The notes beneath the pieces were generated by a model that saw nothing but the letters and a program-made list of their open reading frames with translations, was not told the origin of the DNA and did not search any database. A DNA stretch of 12,083 nucleotides from Chrysochromulina parva (lineage: Eukaryota; Haptophyta; Prymnesiales; Chrysochromulinaceae), in contig PJAB01001811.1 of the NCBI GenBank assembly GCA_002887195.1, positions 1-12,083 on the forward strand, in the 5' to 3' direction. This document shows, in pieces, positions 1 through 7,669 of the stretch. A program made the translations under genes and the position numbers. The number at the start of each line of letters is the position of its first letter. The stretch's first letter is position 1.

Positions 1-204
1 TCGTCAATCGCTCGGAGCAGACTAGGGTTACCCGCCAGACTAGGGTCACCGTCATTCACACGTCCGCACCTTCCCCAATCTCTATGAGAGGGGCCGCTAC
101 AGAGGCCTTTGCGTCCGGTATACAGAGCGTGAACTGACAGGATCAGTGAGCGCACGATTGCTTTCATTGGTTTTGTCTCCGGAGATTCATCTTCCGATCT
201 AATC
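1..204 (+). promoter_or_regulatory. Upstream region of the glutamyl-tRNA reductase gene
   Basis: No coding sequence is evident in this stretch before the reductase ATG. It contains a near-perfect 15-bp direct repeat, CAGACTAGGGTTACC at 18-32 and CAGACTAGGGTCACC at 36-50 (one mismatch, 18-bp spacing). No clear TATA box is visible. It is called promoter/5'UTR only by position. Confidence 0.45.
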
Positions 205-1785
205 ATGTCTGTGAGCCTCTTTCTGCTTGCAGTTGCGAGCTCCGTGCAGGGCCTGGCCTCGATGCCGGGCCCGGCAGCGAGTTCAACAGCAGCGTCAGCC
301 TTGCAGCGCGTGGTGGCGCAAAGGCCCGCTGTGGCGCAGAGGCGCTCAGCAGATGTCTTCGCAGTCGCCACGTCTGCTGTGGAGGGCATCGTCAAGGGGG
401 CAGCGGCGGCGCCGGCCAAACCGAAGGAGCGCGGCGTGCACGGCACTCCCATCGTGCTGGGTCTATCGCACAAGACGGCGACTGTGGAGGTCCGCGAGAA
501 GCTGAGCATCTCTGAGGCTCAGTGGAATGCTGCTTCTGCGGCTCTCTGCAAGTACGACTCGATCCAGGAGGCCGCGGTGCTGTCGACGTGCAACCGCTTC
601 GAGGTGTACATCGTCGCGACCGACCCGTTCACCGCAACACGCGATGCGATGGCCTTCCTGCGCGAGCACTCGGGCCTCGACGACCGCCAGCTGCGCCCCA
701 ACCTCTTTGTGCTGCAGAACGAGGACGCGACGTGGCACTTGCTGCGCGTGGCGTCCGGCCTTGATTCGCTCGTCGTGGGCGAGGGCCAGATCCTCTCGCA
801 GGTGAAGGCGTGCTACGGGCACGCCATGCAGCCCCCCTCCGAGGAGGAGCCTGTGGGCGGCAGCGGCGGAAAGGTGCTGGGCCGTTTGCTCAACTCTGCG
901 GTCATGGCAGGCAAGTTCGTCCGCTCCGAGACAGAAATCGCCAAGGGCGCCGTCTCAATCTCGTCGGCCGCGGTCGAGCTTGCGATCCTCAAGTCGATCG
1001 TGGACCTCGGCAAGCCCCTCGCCGAGCTTCGCATCGCCGTCGTCGGCGCGGGCAAGATGTCCAAGCTGCTGATGACGCACCTGGCGTCGCACGGGGTGAC
1101 CAAGCTGACGCTGCTCAACCGCTCGCGTCCGCGCGCCGAGGAGATGGCGGCCGAGTACCCCGACATGGACGTATCCGTCAAGCTGATGGACGAGTTCTGG
1201 CCATCGCTCGAGAACACCGACCTCGCCTTCACGTCGACGTCGTCGACGGGCTGCATCGTCACGAAGGCGGAGCTCGAGGCGGGGGTGTGGGGCGCTGACT
1301 CGGCGCGCGACAAACTGATGCTCATCGACATTTCGGTGCCCCGCAACGTCGAGGCGCAGTGCAACGATCTGCCCAACGTCATCGCGTACAATGTCGACGA
1401 CCTGAAGCAGGTCGTCGCGGCCAACCAGGCTAAGAGACGGCACAAGATGCTTGAGGCCGAGCTGCTGCTGCGCGTCGAGCTGGCCAAGTTTGTGCAGTGG
1501 CAAGAGTCGCTGCGCTACGTGCCGGCGATTGCGGCGCTGCAGAAAAAGTACGAGGCCGTGCGCGAGTCTGAGATGGCCAAGGCGCAGAAGAAGGCGCTCA
1601 AGGACTTGGGGGACAAGGAGCGGCAGGCCGTGGACGTCGTGACCAAGGGCATCATCAACAAGTTGCTGCATGGGCCGATGTCGTACCTTCGGTCCGACGA
1701 CAACGACGGCACCAAGGCGAGCGTGCAGCAGATCGAGCAGATCTTCATGCTTGGCGAGAGCGAAGGCAGCCAGGGGCGTCGGTGA
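205..1785 (+). CDS. HEMA: Glutamyl-tRNA reductase, plastid-targeted precursor
   Basis: This 526-aa protein reduces glutamyl-tRNA(Glu) with NADPH to glutamate-1-semialdehyde, the first committed step of C5 tetrapyrrole (chlorophyll and haem) synthesis, expected in the plastid stroma. Residues 1-~18 are a hydrophobic leader (SLFLLAVASS) followed by an Ala/Ser/Arg-rich stretch to ~75, read as signal peptide plus transit peptide. Mature motifs follow in family order: GLSHKTA at 86-92; STCNRFEVY at 127-135 with the likely catalytic Cys129; ASGLDSLVVGEGQILSQVK at 183-201; AKGAVSISSAAVELA at 246-260; the NADPH-binding GAGKM at 281-285; NRSRPRAEEMA; DISVPRNV at 375-382; and a helical dimerisation tail (AIAALQKKYEAVR, ~441-453). 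The start is the first ATG before the leader. No intron is needed. Residues 441-453 are echoed in the convergent ankyrin gene. Substrate assignment is by family, and targeting is inferred. Confidence 0.96.
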   Translation: MSVSLFLLAVASSVQGLASMPGPAASSTAASALQRVVAQRPAVAQRRSADVFAVATSAVEGIVKGAAAAPAKPKERGVHGTPIVLGLSHKTATVEVREKLSISEAQWNAASAALCKYDSIQEAAVLSTCNRFEVYIVATDPFTATRDAMAFLREHSGLDDRQLRPNLFVLQNEDATWHLLRVASGLDSLVVGEGQILSQVKACYGHAMQPPSEEEPVGGSGGKVLGRLLNSAVMAGKFVRSETEIAKGAVSISSAAVELAILKSIVDLGKPLAELRIAVVGAGKMSKLLMTHLASHGVTKLTLLNRSRPRAEEMAAEYPDMDVSVKLMDEFWPSLENTDLAFTSTSSTGCIVTKAELEAGVWGADSARDKLMLIDISVPRNVEAQCNDLPNVIAYNVDDLKQVVAANQAKRRHKMLEAELLLRVELAKFVQWQESLRYVPAIAALQKKYEAVRESEMAKAQKKALKDLGDKERQAVDVVTKGIINKLLHGPMSYLRSDDNDGTKASVQQIEQIFMLGESEGSQGRR

Positions 1786-2381
1786 GGCGCGTGCCGCCCC
1801 AGTTGCCGCGCCAGCGAGAGATACGAACAGAGAGCCGATCAGAAAGTGCGATTTCCAGTGTGCACGCGCTGTGGCCGGACAGACACTGTCCCCCGGCGCG
1901 TGTGGATTTAGTTCCCCTTGATTGGGGGGTAGAAACCAATATGTAAAAACACGACAGCCGCACGCCGGGATGGCGGGATTCTGCCCCCAGATCGCGTTAC
2001 CCGGCCGTTCGTCCGTTACCCCCGAGCCGCGACGACACCTCCGGGACGACGCCGCCGGTGCGCGCCGCGGCGCCGGGGCCCGCTCGCCGCTGGCAGCGCG
2101 TGGGCGCCCGCTCCGCTGCCGCTCAAAAGCTCAAATGCGTCAAGTAACGCCGGTCCCCCGATACCGATGAGTGGAAGGTGTGATCGAGCGACAACAAAGG
2201 GCGCGGCGACCGCGCGCCGGCGCCACCGCGCGCCCCGAGACAACACCCCGGGCGCCAGCCAGGGTCTGCTGGAGGTCTGAGAGGTCTCTGTGCGACGCGG
2301 CTGGAACCTGGATCCCCTGGCCTGCTCTTCGCGCCCGCAGTTTGATATGCGCCTTGCTCGTATTTGAGTTTGGCTCGATAA
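1786..2381. other. Convergent intergenic region between HEMA and the ankyrin gene
   Basis: This GC-rich stretch lies between the two stop codons (HEMA on +, ankyrin gene on -) and presumably holds both 3' untranslated regions. Short open frames on both strands here match no family I recognise. A TGTAA at 1942-1946, 157 nt after the HEMA stop, resembles the polyadenylation signal of green algae, but its use here is unproven. No tRNA or other RNA gene was recognised. Confidence 0.5.
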
Positions 2382-4601
2382 TCAACTTCCTACAGTTGCA
2401 GCCTGGCGAACGGCCTCGTACTTCTTCTGCAGCGCCTCAATCGCCGCATGATGCTGCAAGAGTAGCTCCACACACTCCTGATGACGCCCGCTCTTTGCGA
2501 CATCGAGGCACGTGCCATGAGGGCCCTTGGCGTGAACATTCGCACCATTCTCGATGCAAAGCTTCACCAGATCTGGTCGACCCTCGGCGGCGGCGGCGAT
2601 CAACGGGGTCGCTCCCCAGTGATCCACAGCATCAACATTAGCACCGAGTCGAAGCAGCAGCGTCGCACACTCGAGCGCGCCACACGCACATGCGGCAAAC
2701 AGCGGAGTCCGCCCCCCCGGATTCGTGGCGTTGACGTCGCACCCTGCCTCGCAGAGCAGCTGCACGCACTCGGCATGGCCGCTCACGCTCGCGGCGTGGA
2801 GCGGCGAGCTGTCGAGCCACTGCACTGACGACACGTCGACTTGGTGCAGGAGCGGCCGCAGTCGATGGCTGTCACCCGCTCGCGCAGCCTCCCAGAGCTC
2901 ACGGGAAGGGTCGACGCCGCCCGCCGAAAGCGCTGCCAGCCGTAGTTCGGTTGCGCGTCGTTCGGCAGCACTAGCGTCGCGTCGCGCCCGATCCTCTCTC
3001 TCCCGGACGGCGCGATCCTTTTCCTCTTGCTCGGCACGCCCTTGACCGCGCGTCCACTCGAGCCGCGCCTTCTCCTCGGCCTCGCGCCGCACACGTGCCA
3101 GCGTCTGGTCGCCATCCAGTTGCGCCTGGGCTGCGGCGCGCTCGGCTATCGACTTGCTTGCCCTCTCTGACGTCACACGCGAGCGTGCGACGGCAGCGTT
3201 CTCCTCTTCCACCTGCTGCCTGGCGCCCGCGCGCATGCGTGCCTCGGCCTCGGCCTCCGCCGCCGCCTCATGCTCGCGCTGCTGCACGCGCTCCTGCGCC
3301 TCGCGCCACACCTCCTCCTCGGTCGTCTGCCATGCCGCCGCCTCGCGCGCCGCGTCCGCCGCTCGCAGTGTCGCCTTTGCCGTCTCCTGTTTCTCCCGTG
3401 CTGCCGCATGCTTACGGCCCGCTTCGGCCTTCTGCCGCTGGCGCAGCCGCTCGGCAGCCTCGACCTGCCGAAGCAGAGCGGCCTGCTGCTCCTCCCGCTC
3501 CTCAACGGCGCGCAGCCGCTTCGCCTCAGCCTGGCGCTGGCGCACCCGCTCCGCGGCGGCTGCGCGGTCTTCGCGCAGCCGCCGCGCGGCCGCCTCGGCA
3601 GGCATCTCGAACGCCGTGTTGTCCGGGCGCGCGGGCAAGGGCGCGCCTGCCGCGTACGCCGCCGCGGCCGCTTCGTGCCACTCGTGTTCAGCGAGCTCTC
3701 GCAGCCGGTGCAGCTCGGCTTTCCGATCCGCCTCCTGTCTCTGCACGCGTCGCTCACGCTCCTCACGCTCACGCTGCTCCCGCCATTGGGCCTGCCGCGC
3801 GACCGCCTCGCGCCGCCGGCGCTCGACGGCTTCACGCCACTCGAACTCCTCGCGCTCCGCCTGCTCTACCTGCTCCACCTCCTTCAGTACCTGCTCCGCC
3901 TCGCGCCGTCGTCGCGCCTTCGCCTCCGCCACCGCAGACCAGCGCTGACGCGCTTCAATCTGCTCACGCTCCGCAGCCGCACGGGCTCGCTCCATGACAT
4001 CCGCGGAGCGAGCGCGCTCCTCGGCGATGCGCGCGCTGTCCACCTCCTGCCGCCGCTGCCGCTCCTCCGCGTGCCTCACCCGATGATTCTCCTTCTTCTG
4101 CAGCCACTTCACGAAAGTCTTGCGACCTTCTTCTTGCTTGGCGAGCGACGCAGCGGCGGCCGCCTTGGCCGCGTTGGCCTCTGCCTCCTGCTGACGCTTC
4201 TCGCGCTCCTCGCGCTTCTGCTGCAGCAGTCTCTTGCTCTTCTCCAGCTCGGTGCGGCGCCTCTGCTCTTCATCCCGGCGCATGCGCAGCGCCTCAGCAT
4301 CAATCGAGGTCGCCGCCTTCTCAGCCTCTCTTCGCCGAGCTCGCTCGGCTGCTATGTTCCGCATGCGTTCGTCAACCTCCTGATTGGCGCGGTCTTGCGC
4401 GGAAACGTGCGCGCGCTCGTAGGCTTCGGCTTGCACCATCGCCGCTTGCTCCCGAGCACGCTGCAGCTCGTCAAAGGCTGCAATACGTCGCTCGCTCACT
4501 CGCCGTGCGCGTTCGGCATCGGCGCCATCAACAGACCCTTTCTGATATCCAGTCTGGATTGCCTTAGCCGCCCTCTCGTACAGCAATTCTTGCGTGGCCA
4601 T
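2382..4601 (-). CDS. Long coiled-coil protein with C-terminal ankyrin repeats
   Basis: The predicted protein is 739 aa. I start at the ATG at 4601, in the strong context GCCGCAATGG; the open frame runs on to 4721, but only through a TTG. Residues ~1-560 are almost uninterrupted charged helix rich in Glu, Arg, Ala and Gln (for example ERARRREAEK, REEREKRQQEAEA), a predicted long coiled coil or single alpha-helix with no membrane segment. Residues ~563-722 hold about five ankyrin units (SPLHAASVSGHAECVQLL, TPLFAACACGALECATLL, TPLIAAAAEGRPDLVKLC, CLDVAKSGRHQECVELLL). This suggests a scaffold, cytoskeletal or ciliary role, but no function can be assigned. The last residues, AIEALQKKYEAVRQ, fall outside the repeats and copy the reductase gene. 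Residue composition is extreme, so database hits to myosin- or trichohyalin-like proteins would be weak evidence. Confidence 0.82.
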   Translation of the reverse strand: MATQELLYERAAKAIQTGYQKGSVDGADAERARRVSERRIAAFDELQRAREQAAMVQAEAYERAHVSAQDRANQEVDERMRNIAAERARRREAEKAATSIDAEALRMRRDEEQRRRTELEKSKRLLQQKREEREKRQQEAEANAAKAAAAASLAKQEEGRKTFVKWLQKKENHRVRHAEERQRRQEVDSARIAEERARSADVMERARAAAEREQIEARQRWSAVAEAKARRRREAEQVLKEVEQVEQAEREEFEWREAVERRRREAVARQAQWREQREREERERRVQRQEADRKAELHRLRELAEHEWHEAAAAAYAAGAPLPARPDNTAFEMPAEAAARRLREDRAAAAERVRQRQAEAKRLRAVEEREEQQAALLRQVEAAERLRQRQKAEAGRKHAAAREKQETAKATLRAADAAREAAAWQTTEEEVWREAQERVQQREHEAAAEAEAEARMRAGARQQVEEENAAVARSRVTSERASKSIAERAAAQAQLDGDQTLARVRREAEEKARLEWTRGQGRAEQEEKDRAVREREDRARRDASAAERRATELRLAALSAGGVDPSRELWEAARAGDSHRLRPLLHQVDVSSVQWLDSSPLHAASVSGHAECVQLLCEAGCDVNATNPGGRTPLFAACACGALECATLLLRLGANVDAVDHWGATPLIAAAAEGRPDLVKLCIENGANVHAKGPHGTCLDVAKSGRHQECVELLLQHHAAIEALQKKYEAVRQAATVGS
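2406..2446 (-). repeat. 41-bp inverted copy of a HEMA segment
   Basis: Read on the minus strand, this stretch matches the plus-strand HEMA coding sequence at 1523-1563, with three mismatches in 41 bases by my hand alignment. Both are in the same codon phase, so both encode AI(A/E)ALQKKYEAVR. In HEMA the segment belongs to the dimerisation helix expected in the family. Here it forms the extreme C-terminus after the last ankyrin repeat. Confidence 0.85.
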
Positions 4602-5073
4602 TGCGGCCAAACGGTCGCAAAGGTCGATGTCCAAATGCGAGCACAGCACAGCGGATTCTGCACCGCCGCGTTTCGTCGAGATGTCACTGCCGCCCGGCGG
4701 CCAGTCGACCGCTGAACACAATTCATACCTACGTGGGAGTTGCCCTTCATGTTTAGGCTTTTATTAGCTGGCAACATGCAGGATGATGATTGTAGATTTT
4801 GATGTTTTTACCCAAATTTTTAATTATCCGGCGAATCCGATTAATAATTATGCAGTGATGATGTTTTTAGACGTACATTTAGACGACACGGCACTCAGTT
4901 CACTCAGTAGGAGTAGCCGAACGTGTACCGTGTTGCCGGTGCGCACACTCACAATCGTCATCCAACACATTCGCCCCCCAGCCCCGCGGTCGCCGGTCCC
5001 CTCTCCAGACTCCACGAAGTTAGCACGGTTGCAGAAGCGGGCTCCGTCTCCGAAGCCATCTCGAGACGCGCTG
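4602..5073. promoter_or_regulatory. Spacer upstream of the ankyrin gene, with an AT-rich island
   Basis: This lies between the ankyrin gene ATG (minus strand) and the stop of the TMEM209-type gene (minus strand), so it should hold the 3' end of one and the promoter/5'UTR of the other. Bases ~4745-4885 are conspicuously AT-rich in a GC-rich window. The island contains TAATTAT at 4821-4827 and its inverted copy at 4844-4850, plus a 10-bp direct repeat GATGTTTTTA at 4801-4810 and 4860-4869. The plus-strand open frame starting at 4783 looks like chance. Confidence 0.5.
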
Positions 5074-7669
5074 TCACGGGAGCTTGGCGTGCACATCTTC
5101 GAGCGAGAGCTCCTCGAGAGCCTCCGACCACGGGTGCAGAATGTACAGTGGACCGAAGCTCACGGTGGGCCCTTCCGGCCTCTGTATCTTCGCGGCGCCC
5201 TCGGCTCCCGTCATCGCCGTCTCGAAGTTCCCAAATACTTCTTGCCTAAGGTCCGAGGGAGGCACCGCTCCGAGGCACGCACCGCGCTTAGCGCGCTGCA
5301 GCAAGAAGAGCACGAGCACCTCCCACGCGTTGTGCTCGCCCTGCGCCACGACCCATTCCTTGTTGTCGCACAGGAGCGAGTAGCGGGGCGGTGCGCGCTT
5401 CGCACCTGCTCCCCCGCTCGCTCCGGACGTTACGTCGCTGGCGGCGCTGCCAAGTGGTGAAAGGATGCGGCGGCTCGTGGGGATGTCGTCTTTACGGAGA
5501 ATGATCGCGTCCGACTTGCCGCGAACTGAAGTCAAGTCGGACGCGGTCCGCCGTTGAGCTCCTGAACTGAAGTCAATTTGCGGAAGCCTGGCTGGCCCCA
5601 GGTGGCGCGGAATGATGCCGAGGGCCTGGCATTCGGACCAATCGCCGAGGTCGGGCGTGAACCACCCTTGAGCTCCCGAACTAAAGTCGATTTGCGGAAG
5701 CCTGACTGGCCACAGATGGCGCGAGCTGAAGCCGATGGCCTCGCCTGCTGAGCGCCAGAAGATAGCTGTCTTGGGTGCTGGCTGTGCCGGGCCCGAGAAC
5801 ATGCTCGACGACTGCGCGCCGAATGGCGCCGATCCGCCGAACACGCCCCCCCCGCCGAACATGCCCCCCCCGCCCAGAGCAGGAGCCGGGGCGGCTGCGC
5901 CGAACATGCCCCCCCCGCCAAGAGCAGGAGCCGGGGCGGCCGCCGCCGCCGCCGCCCCCGGCGCTGGCGGCAGCCCCACGGGAGCCGTCGCCGGCACCTG
6001 CGCGCCTGGCGAAGACAAAATCATGTCGAAGAAGGTGGCAAACACGTGGACCAGCACCTCGCTATCCATGGGCAGGGACGAGTTCCACTGGGCACCCCCG
6101 CCGTCCCACTTGTAGCACGCGACGCAGTGACCGTCCGCGAGCTCCCGGATGCGCCGCTGCACATACGACGCGCTCTCTGCCGAGAATCCGCGGAGCTCCT
6201 GCCATGCCGCCGTGAACCGCCTGAGCTTGCCATGCTGGTGCTTGAGCGCCTTCGACTTTTCGTCGGCGTGCGCGTGCTGCAGCCACTGGGGGACTGTCAT
6301 CGCCTGGCCCGGAGCTGGCGCGCCCGGAAGGGCAGCAGCAGGCTTCGGACCGAAGAGGGGCGGGGCGGTGGGAGCGAAGGTGCCGCCAAGGTTAGCATAT
6401 GGCGAGGCGCCGATCGCTCCGAACAGCCCACCACCAGCAGCACCAGCCGCCGCCGCCGGGGCAGCGATGCCAGCGGCTGCCGCCTGCTGCACGAGCTTCT
6501 CGTTCGCCTCGAAGAGCTGCGCCAGCGGCTGCAGCACCACCGCCGACATCCACATGCGCAGGTTGTCGCGCCACCTGTCCATCTGTTGATCGTGATCGAT
6601 CGTGCGAAGTAGCCGCTGCAGCTCCGGCTCCGTGGCTTCATGCTCATGGACAAGGAGCTTGTGCTGCGGCAGGAACAGGTGCGCCCGCAGGAGGAGAGCG
6701 CGCCGAGCGATCATACTCGGGTCCTCGTGCGTGTCGCTCGAGCTGGGTACGTACCTGAAAGTCGCACAAGGGCAGCGCAGGCGTGAGGGCAAAGGGCTTC
6801 GCCAGCCGCAGGCAGCGGCACGGGTTGAGGGCGCGCGCGCAACATAGCGCGCGCTCGGTGACTCACATAGCGCGCTGGTACTTGCTGCCAGATCCACCGT
6901 TAGCACCTGAACCCATCCCGGGTTCGCTCAGCCGCCGCTTGGCCAGCCCGGATCCGTCTTGCACTAAGAACGCCGGCGAGGAGATGGCGAATGGCGACGA
7001 GACATTGTACAATGTCAACTCGTTCGAAAAGCCCGCGCCCATGAAGTTGGAGCCGCTGCCAGAGAAGACGGCCTTCGAGCCTATCGAGTTTGACGGCGCC
7101 GGCGACTTAACCATCGCACCCGGCGACGCGAGCGCGGCTGGGCTCGAGTACATGCCTGACAGTGGGCTGCCTAGTGACTGGCGGTAATCGGGCTGTGAGC
7201 GGGGCTCCTCATGGCGCCTGTCAAGTTCCGCGCGCTGGTACTGCAGACGATGGGTCAAGACGGAAGGCGAGAGGCTTGAGTGAGGCGATTGACTTGCCAC
7301 TTGCGGTTGACGGTCGACGGCTTTCATAGAAGCCTTTCGGTTGCGGGCTTCCACGGCACGGTCAGGCTCGACACGCTTGCCCTTGCCAATGGTTGACGCG
7401 TGGATGTACCCAGTGGATGTACGTACCCAGTGGAGTCGGACCCAGTGGCTGTAGATAGCGATAGAAAACACGAGCAGGGCTACGGAGACGGCATGTGCGC
7501 CAAGCAAGGCCAGCACAAGGATGGGCTGACCCGTCGTCGGGTAAAATGCCGCATCAATTAGTGCGGTCGTCGCGCCCGTGAAAACGAGAATCGCGTGCGG
7601 CAGGCAACACAACGTCGCGGCAGTAAGCAGGTACGACCTCGGCCCCGTACCCGCCTCCCACACGGACAT
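5074..7669 (-). CDS. TMEM209: TMEM209-type nuclear envelope protein (cytochrome b561 N-terminal family) with FG-rich tracts, two exons
   Basis: This spliced gene joins minus-strand 7669-6867 to 6754-5074, giving 827 aa across a GT-AG intron that keeps the frame (split Met268). The start is the first ATG after an in-frame stop; the frame opens earlier only through TTG. Residues ~13-41 and ~50-74 are two predicted membrane helices, then comes a Ser/Pro-rich linker (~85-265), then the family core: RWRDNLRMWM (~328-337), YVQRRIRELADGHCVACYKW (~465-484), SSLPMDSEVLVHVF (~493-506) and RAPPRYSLLCDNKEW (~721-735). This order matches animal TMEM209, an inner nuclear envelope protein reported to bind NUP205. 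FG-rich tracts occur near 376-403 and ~545-586 (GGGGMFGAA, GGMFGGGGVFGG). About 113 residues (605-718) are an in-frame insertion that may be an intron. No haem or electron-transfer residues are implied by the family name. Confidence 0.85.
5506..5545. repeat. Perfect 13-bp inverted repeat with 14-nt loop
   Basis: CGCGTCCGACTTG at 5506-5518 is exactly reversed and complemented by CAAGTCGGACGCG at 5533-5545. It lies inside the insertion of the TMEM209-type gene and could form a stable hairpin in RNA or DNA. In the encoded protein it appears as two Ser-Asp dipeptides. Confidence 0.9.
5536..5743 (-). repeat. Tandem duplication, 114-bp period
   Basis: Bases 5554-5629 and 5668-5743 are about 84% identical by hand alignment (core GATTTGCGGAAGCCTG versus AATTTGCGGAAGCCTG on the plus strand). 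Weaker similarity extends back to 5536 and 5650. The period is 38 codons, so both copies read in frame as RLPQIDFSSGAQ. The second copy stops at the edge of the inserted block. Confidence 0.85.
5858..5947 (-). repeat. Two-copy 45-bp minisatellite encoding FG-containing units
   Basis: Two adjacent 45-bp copies begin at 5858 and 5903 on the plus strand (AACATGCCCCCCCCGCC and so on) and encode PAPALGGGGMFGAA-like units of 15 residues. A shorter degenerate unit precedes them at 5840-5857. This is how the second FG tract of the TMEM209-type protein seems to have grown. Confidence 0.85.
6755..6866 (-). other. Spliceosomal intron of the TMEM209-type gene (112 nt)
   Basis: On the minus strand the donor is AT|GTGAGT at 6866 and the acceptor TTTCAG|GTACG ending at 6755. 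Splicing joins KYQRA to YVPSSSD through a split ATG codon and restores one continuous family-like protein from two frames. The intron is GC-rich. Confidence 0.88.

Larger units (their letters stand above)
5406..5744 (-). other. In-frame 339-bp insertion or unusual intron within the TMEM209-type gene
   Basis: The conserved family sequence appears broken here: TAIFWRSAG before and AKRAPPRYSLL after would be adjacent in homologues. The block is flanked by AGCAGGCG and AGCAGGTG (minus strand), is a multiple of three long, has no stop, and contains a 114-bp-period tandem duplication. Removing it as a GC-AG intron (GCGAGG...GAGCAG) rebuilds a phase-1 glycine codon. It could equally be translated as a lineage-specific loop. 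I cannot decide from sequence alone. Confidence 0.45.

Noticed and set aside
1786..2381. Small open frames in the HEMA-ankyrin spacer (for example minus strand 2016-2246)
   Set aside because: They are short, Arg/Ala/Gly-rich frames typical of GC-rich non-coding DNA, without recognisable motifs.
3270..4715. Very long leucine-rich plus-strand open frame opposite the coiled-coil gene
   Set aside because: It mirrors GAG/CGC/GCG/CAG-rich codons of the minus-strand coiled coil (Glu to Leu, Arg to Ala, and so on), has low complexity and no family motifs. The same applies to 3095-3997 and 3154-3948.
4783..5460. Plus-strand open frame of 225 codons
   Set aside because: It starts in the AT-rich spacer and runs antisense through the conserved 3' end of the TMEM209-type gene, with no recognisable domain.
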